Made by a program: the position numbers and the translations under genes. The notes beneath the pieces were generated by a model. The model did not search any database, was not told the DNA's origin, and worked only from the letters and a program-made list of their open reading frames with translations. This document shows positions 5,670 to 8,957 of a stretch of DNA of 8,957 nucleotides, one piece after another (positions within the stretch are counted from its first letter, which is position 1; every line of letters starts with the position of its first letter). This DNA comes from Clostridia bacterium (lineage in GTDB: Bacteria; Bacillota; Clostridia; Oscillospirales; CAG-272), in the NCBI GenBank assembly GCA_900753285.1, contig CAADYN010000072.1, forward strand, positions 1 through 8,957. Reading direction: 5' to 3'.

Positions 5670-7978
5670 TTATTATCTTCATCCTTCTTTTCTTTTAATT
5701 TAAGGTTGACTTTGAATGTTGTCTTTGTGTTCAGCTTATCCGTGAGGTATATCAGCTGAGGAAGAGCGGTGAGCACGAGTATTACCGAGATAAGAGCGCC
5801 TCTTCCGAGTGCAAGTCCGATGGAGCTGATATATACCTCTGTTGACATATACGCGATAAGGAATCCCGCTGTGGTCATTATTGAGCCGGAGGTAAATATG
5901 GTAGCAAAGCTCTGTTTAACGGCTTCCGCGGCAGCTTCCTTACGCGTCATAGTCTCCTTAAGCGAGTTGAATCTGCTCATCATTACAATAGCGTAGTCGA
6001 TAGTCGCGCCCATCTGAATTGCAGACACGATAAGGTACGCGATGAAACTGATTTTGGTATCCGTAATGAACGGGAACGAGAAGTTTATCCATATACTTCC
6101 CTGAATTACGAACACAAGCAGAAGCGCGCCGGTAACGGAATTGAACGTGAAGAGCAGAATCACATACACGAAAATAATGGAGAGCGCGTTGACGAGGGTG
6201 TTGTCTCCGCTGAAGGTTTCGTTCAGGTCGCGGGCGCTTGTTATATCTCCTATCACGAGAGTGTCCTGTCCTTCGTAGCAGCTGTCGGCTATTTCGTGTA
6301 TCTTCGCGACAAGCGCCACACTCTCGTCACCTTCAATCGGAACATTTGCCGTAATTACAAGTCTGCTCCAGTTTTCCCCGCGCAGCTGCAGCAGAGCCTT
6401 TTCGAGAGTTCCGCGAAGCTCCGTTACCTTGTCGGCGTTATCACCCGTGAGATTGACGATTCCCTCGTCCATCATGTCAAAGAGGTAGAGGAACATGTCC
6501 ACGACAGGTACTTTATACTCAGCGGCGTTGTTGAAAATGGGGGTATAATCTTGTTTTGAGACGCCGTAAGCCTGATACAGCAGGAGCGCTTCCTCGATGT
6601 CGATGTTCACAAGCTCCGCAAACATACGAGGTGTGTACAGGTCGGTCAAGGTGTATCCGTCCTCAACCTCGGTATTCGCGAGTCCCGTTACGGCGGAAAC
6701 GTTGTCGAGTGCAAGGGATTCTTCGAGTATTTTCTTTTCGCTGTCGTAATCCCCTCTCGGAACAAGAACGGCTATTGTCGTCTCGTCGGAGAAGGTGCTG
6801 TTTATCTTCTCGTCAATTATGTATCTCTCCGACTTTACTATAGGTATTACGGTTTTGTCCGAGAAAGCATAGACGCATTTGCCCGAGCAGTAAATTCCTA
6901 TGGGTATCAATATAAGGAAGATAACGGAGAATATGAGCTTATGCTTTACGAGGAAGTTACCCCACGGCTTGAGGTTCGGAACAAGGGAGCGGTGCGTCGT
7001 TTTTTCAAGCGGCTTATGGAACAGCACGATAAGAGCCGGCATGAGCAGGAATATGGTAATAAGGCTGAAGAATATTCCCTTGATAAGCACCGTACCGAGG
7101 TCGTATCCGAGTCTGAACTTCATAAGTGTCAGCGCGACAAGACCCGATATTGTGGTAAGGCTTGACGACGATATTTCAACTATCGCTTTCGACAGTGCTA
7201 TTGTTATCGCGTCCTTTGTGTTGCCGTAGTTTTCAAATTCCTCCTGATAACGGTGGCAGAGGATTATTGCGTAGTCTATCGACAATGCAAGCTGCAGAAT
7301 TATTGCGACGGAGTTTGTGATTGACGATATTTCTCCGAGGAGGTAGTTCGTACCCATGTTGAGCAGAGCGGATACCCCGAAGCATATCATGCAGATGACG
7401 ACCTCGAAGTAGCTGACTGAGGTGAACAGCATGACAAGCACGATAACGATAAGCGTTATCGCAATGATGCCGCCCATCTCGTTCATAATCTGTGCCGAGA
7501 CGTCGTAGCCTATGGTTGTCGAGATGTAAGTGTCATAATCTTTCAGAGTGTCGGTTATCGCTTCGAGTGTTTCCTCCGCGGCAGGGTCGGTTTCGGTGCA
7601 GTCAAGTGAAATTGAAAACAGTGCGGACGAAGATGAGTAATGCGCGGTTGTATCGTCAAAAGAAACGCCGAATACGTGGTCTATCTCGCCGAGTTCATCC
7701 GCCAGATCATGCGCTTTATCGAGGGTGATATTTGACACAATAGCACGTATGGAAGCAAATGTCTCGAATTCGTCCTCCATTATAGTAAGACCGCGTCTTG
7801 TTTCGATATCCGACGGCAGAAACGCGGTGATGTCGTTGTTGACCTGAACCTTGCTAAGCCCCAGCACACAAAAGACAATCATTGCCGCGAAAAGAATGTA
7901 TACAACCATTCTTCCCTGCACTATTGTTGAAGCTATAAGCTCCATAACGTTCTTTTTTTGCTTATTATTGTTTTCCAC
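5666..7978 (-). CDS. MMPL-family RND transporter
   Basis: This 770-residue membrane transporter of the MMPL branch (PF03176) of the RND superfamily is proton-driven and exports lipids, lipid-linked compounds or drugs in known members. It has the duplicated RND layout: TM1 at about 24-41, an extracellular domain at 42-168, TM2-6 at about 169-320, TM7 at 347-367, a larger extracellular domain at 368-593, and TM8-12 at about 594-745. Each half keeps the intramembrane Asp-Tyr proton-relay pair, in SIDYAIIL (D235, Y236) and TIDYAIVM (D661, Y662), equivalent to the DY pairs of MmpL3, so it should be active. The start is GTG, chosen because GGAGGG lies 4 nt upstream (7983-7988); the next in-frame ATG, at residue 12, lacks such a site. 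It is first in an operon with the GLUG protein (ATGA overlap) and divergent from the TetR gene. The substrate is unknown. Confidence 0.93.
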   Translation of the reverse strand: MENNNKQKKNVMELIASTIVQGRMVVYILFAAMIVFCVLGLSKVQVNNDITAFLPSDIETRRGLTIMEDEFETFASIRAIVSNITLDKAHDLADELGEIDHVFGVSFDDTTAHYSSSSALFSISLDCTETDPAAEETLEAITDTLKDYDTYISTTIGYDVSAQIMNEMGGIIAITLIVIVLVMLFTSVSYFEVVICMICFGVSALLNMGTNYLLGEISSITNSVAIILQLALSIDYAIILCHRYQEEFENYGNTKDAITIALSKAIVEISSSSLTTISGLVALTLMKFRLGYDLGTVLIKGIFFSLITIFLLMPALIVLFHKPLEKTTHRSLVPNLKPWGNFLVKHKLIFSVIFLILIPIGIYCSGKCVYAFSDKTVIPIVKSERYIIDEKINSTFSDETTIAVLVPRGDYDSEKKILEESLALDNVSAVTGLANTEVEDGYTLTDLYTPRMFAELVNIDIEEALLLYQAYGVSKQDYTPIFNNAAEYKVPVVDMFLYLFDMMDEGIVNLTGDNADKVTELRGTLEKALLQLRGENWSRLVITANVPIEGDESVALVAKIHEIADSCYEGQDTLVIGDITSARDLNETFSGDNTLVNALSIIFVYVILLFTFNSVTGALLLVFVIQGSIWINFSFPFITDTKISFIAYLIVSAIQMGATIDYAIVMMSRFNSLKETMTRKEAAAEAVKQSFATIFTSGSIMTTAGFLIAYMSTEVYISSIGLALGRGALISVILVLTALPQLIYLTDKLNTKTTFKVNLKLKEKKDEDNK

Positions 7979-8005
7979 AAAGCCCTCCGGCTGACTAAAT
8001 TTATC

Positions 8006-8034
8006 TTGACAAATGTTGAAAAATTAACTATACT
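8006..8034 (+). promoter_or_regulatory. Promoter of the TetR-family gene
   Basis: TTGACA (8006-8011) and TATACT (8029-8034) are spaced by 17 bases. Predicted transcription start is near 8041, giving a 5' UTR of about 98 nt before the ATG at 8139. It overlaps the opposing promoter, so only one polymerase can occupy the region at a time. Confidence 0.85.
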
Positions 8035-8035
8035 T

Positions 8036-8063
8036 ATTATACGAAATTGGGGAGCAATGTCAA
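8036..8063 (-). promoter_or_regulatory. Promoter of the MMPL-GLUG operon
   Basis: On the minus strand TTGACA (8063-8058) and TATAAT (8041-8036) are exact consensus hexamers spaced by 16 bases. The start should be near 8029, giving a leader of about 50 nt before the GTG at 7978. Its -10 box is one base from the -10 box of the TetR promoter. Confidence 0.86.
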
Positions 8064-8138
8064 GATATAAATTCGTTCTTCGTGTGCAAATTTCAACACT
8101 TTAAGCCTGTTGTGTTCAAAGATAAAGGAGAATTTTTT

Positions 8139-8726
8139 ATGAACAAAAAAGGGGACGAAAACCGCAGTGTCCGCAATACAAAAAGAAAGCTGAACCAGAG
8201 TCTGATACAGCTTATGGGTGAAAAACAGATAACGCAGATATCGGTAAAAGAGCTTACCGAGCTTGCCGATGTGAACCGCGGGACGTTCTATTTCCACTAC
8301 ACCGACATATACGATATGCTTTGCCAGACCGAGGAGGAGTTTTTCGTAGAGTTTGAAGCGATATTCAATGAGGTGCCGTGCAAGGAATACTCATCGAAGC
8401 TGACGCGCAACTACATGGAGGCTATTTTTACGTTTGTATACGAAAATCGCGATTTCTGCCGTGTACTGCTCGGGGCGAACGGAGACATGGCGTTTGTCGA
8501 GAAGATGAAGCGGTTCGTCTACGATAAATGCAGCGGATACTGGAGCCTTTTGAATCCTCAGCTTGACAAAAACAAATACGGCAACTTCAACTCGTTCATA
8601 ATAAACGGATGTATAGGAATAATGGCAAGCTGGCTCAGAGAAAACGCAAAGGAAACTCCCGAGGAAATAGCGGACGCCGCAGCGAAGATTGTTTCATCAA
8701 GTATTAAGGCGTATATTATCAAGTGA
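8139..8726 (+). CDS. TetR-family transcriptional regulator
   Basis: This 195-residue regulator has an N-terminal helix-turn-helix (about residues 33-55, ISVKELTELADVNRGTFYFH) followed by YTDIYDML, the typical TetR helix 3/4 junction. The C-terminal half resembles the PF14278 type common in Firmicutes: ENRDFCRVLLGANGDMAFVEK (102-122, split by gaps), then FIINGCIGIMASWLREN and TPEEIADAA. The ATG at 8139 is preferred because AAAGGAG (8124-8130) lies 8 nt upstream; an in-frame GTG at 8082 would add 19 residues but has no ribosome site. The gene is divergent from the MMPL operon and shares the overlapping control region, so it most likely represses that operon and itself, with release on binding of a ligand that may be the transporter's substrate. 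The ligand is unknown. Confidence 0.93.
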   Translation: MNKKGDENRSVRNTKRKLNQSLIQLMGEKQITQISVKELTELADVNRGTFYFHYTDIYDMLCQTEEEFFVEFEAIFNEVPCKEYSSKLTRNYMEAIFTFVYENRDFCRVLLGANGDMAFVEKMKRFVYDKCSGYWSLLNPQLDKNKYGNFNSFIINGCIGIMASWLRENAKETPEEIADAAAKIVSSSIKAYIIK

Positions 8727-8764
8727 AGTCAGAAATATAATTCAAGCCGAATTTCAAAAAGCTA

Positions 8765-8793
8765 TTGAAAAACGGATTCGGATATGCTATAAT
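8765..8793 (+). promoter_or_regulatory. Strong extended -10 promoter of the tRNA region
   Basis: TTGAAA (8765-8770) and TATAAT (8788-8793) are 17 bases apart, with TGC directly before the -10 box (extended -10). The predicted start near 8800 is about 6 nt before the first tRNA-like base. There is no rho-independent terminator between the TetR stop and this promoter. Confidence 0.85.
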
Positions 8794-8805
8794 TTAACAA
8801 GATGT

Positions 8806-8911
<106 letters not shown>

Positions 8912-8929
8912 TAATCATATATCAGACAC

Positions 8930-8957
8930 GTCCATATAGCTCAGCTGGATAGAGCAC
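8930..8957 (+). tRNA. tRNA gene, 5' part only (cut by window end)
   Basis: Acceptor strand GTCCATA (8930-8936), TA at 8937-8938, D-stem GCTC (8939-8942), D-loop AGCTGGATA and GAGC (8952-8955) form a perfect tRNA start. The D-arm core is identical over 19 nt to that of the preceding tRNA-like gene. The anticodon lies beyond the window, so the amino acid cannot be named. It sits 18 nt after the degenerate copy and probably shares its promoter. Confidence 0.8.

Larger units (their letters stand above)
8002..8067. repeat. Inverted repeat embracing the divergent promoters (candidate operator)
   Basis: TATCTTGACA (8002-8011) and TGTCAAGATA (8058-8067) are perfect 10-bp inverted arms. With a 2-nt gap in one arm, similarity extends outward (AATTTATCTTGACA versus AATTTATATCTTGACA). 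Each arm contains the -35 box of one promoter. The arms are 46 bp apart with the dyad centre near 8034, between the two -10 boxes. A TetR dimer could bind each -35 region, but part of the symmetry is expected simply from two consensus -35 boxes. Confidence 0.65.

Noticed and set aside
8082..8138. Upstream GTG start extending the TetR protein by 19 residues
   Set aside because: No ribosome site precedes it, and the ATG at 8139 has an excellent AAAGGAG at the right distance.

Overview
The window looks like a chromosomal segment from a monoderm, low-to-mid GC bacterium of the Clostridia (Oscillospiraceae/Ruminococcaceae type). The pointers are near-consensus sigma-A promoters, strong AAAGGAG or GGAGGG ribosome sites, a PF14278-type TetR regulator, a GLUG-repeat surface protein with a basic C-terminal anchor, and tRNA genes sharing the D-arm core TAGCTCAGCTGGATAGAGC. 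The lineage is inferred from style, not from a marker gene.

Left part (1-2027): a perfect promoter (126-154) drives a short leader that encodes a 16-residue peptide, MLNFANTYYYYYYYRG, with seven consecutive tyrosine codons. The peptide is followed by three RNA segments that can form mutually exclusive hairpins, the last being a rho-independent terminator. This is the full layout of a ribosome-mediated (trp-type) attenuator tuned to tyrosine. The only gene it can control here is a sodium:solute symporter (399-1970), which makes tyrosine, or a tyrosine-containing or precursor compound, the best guess for its substrate. A terminator at 1987-2033 separates this unit from the convergent operon.

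Middle part (2028-7978, minus strand): a two-gene, translationally coupled operon. It encodes an MMPL/RND-type transporter of 770 residues with two intact Asp-Tyr proton-relay motifs, and a 1213-residue exported, membrane-anchored protein. In the latter, a GLUG beta-solenoid is split by a roughly 490-residue helical segment. The two stop and start codons overlap as ATGA, which suggests the products work together at the cell surface.

Right part (7979-8957): a divergent TetR-family regulator (8139-8726) shares a compact control region with the operon. The two promoters have -10 boxes one base apart, and their -35 boxes sit inside a perfect 10-bp inverted repeat. The regulator probably represses itself and the transporter operon. 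Further right, a strong extended -10 promoter precedes a degenerate tRNA-Arg(CCU)-like gene and then the first 28 bases of a second tRNA cut by the window edge.

The strongest candidates for something undescribed are the tyrosine attenuator with its transporter, and the MMPL plus split-solenoid coiled-coil surface system.
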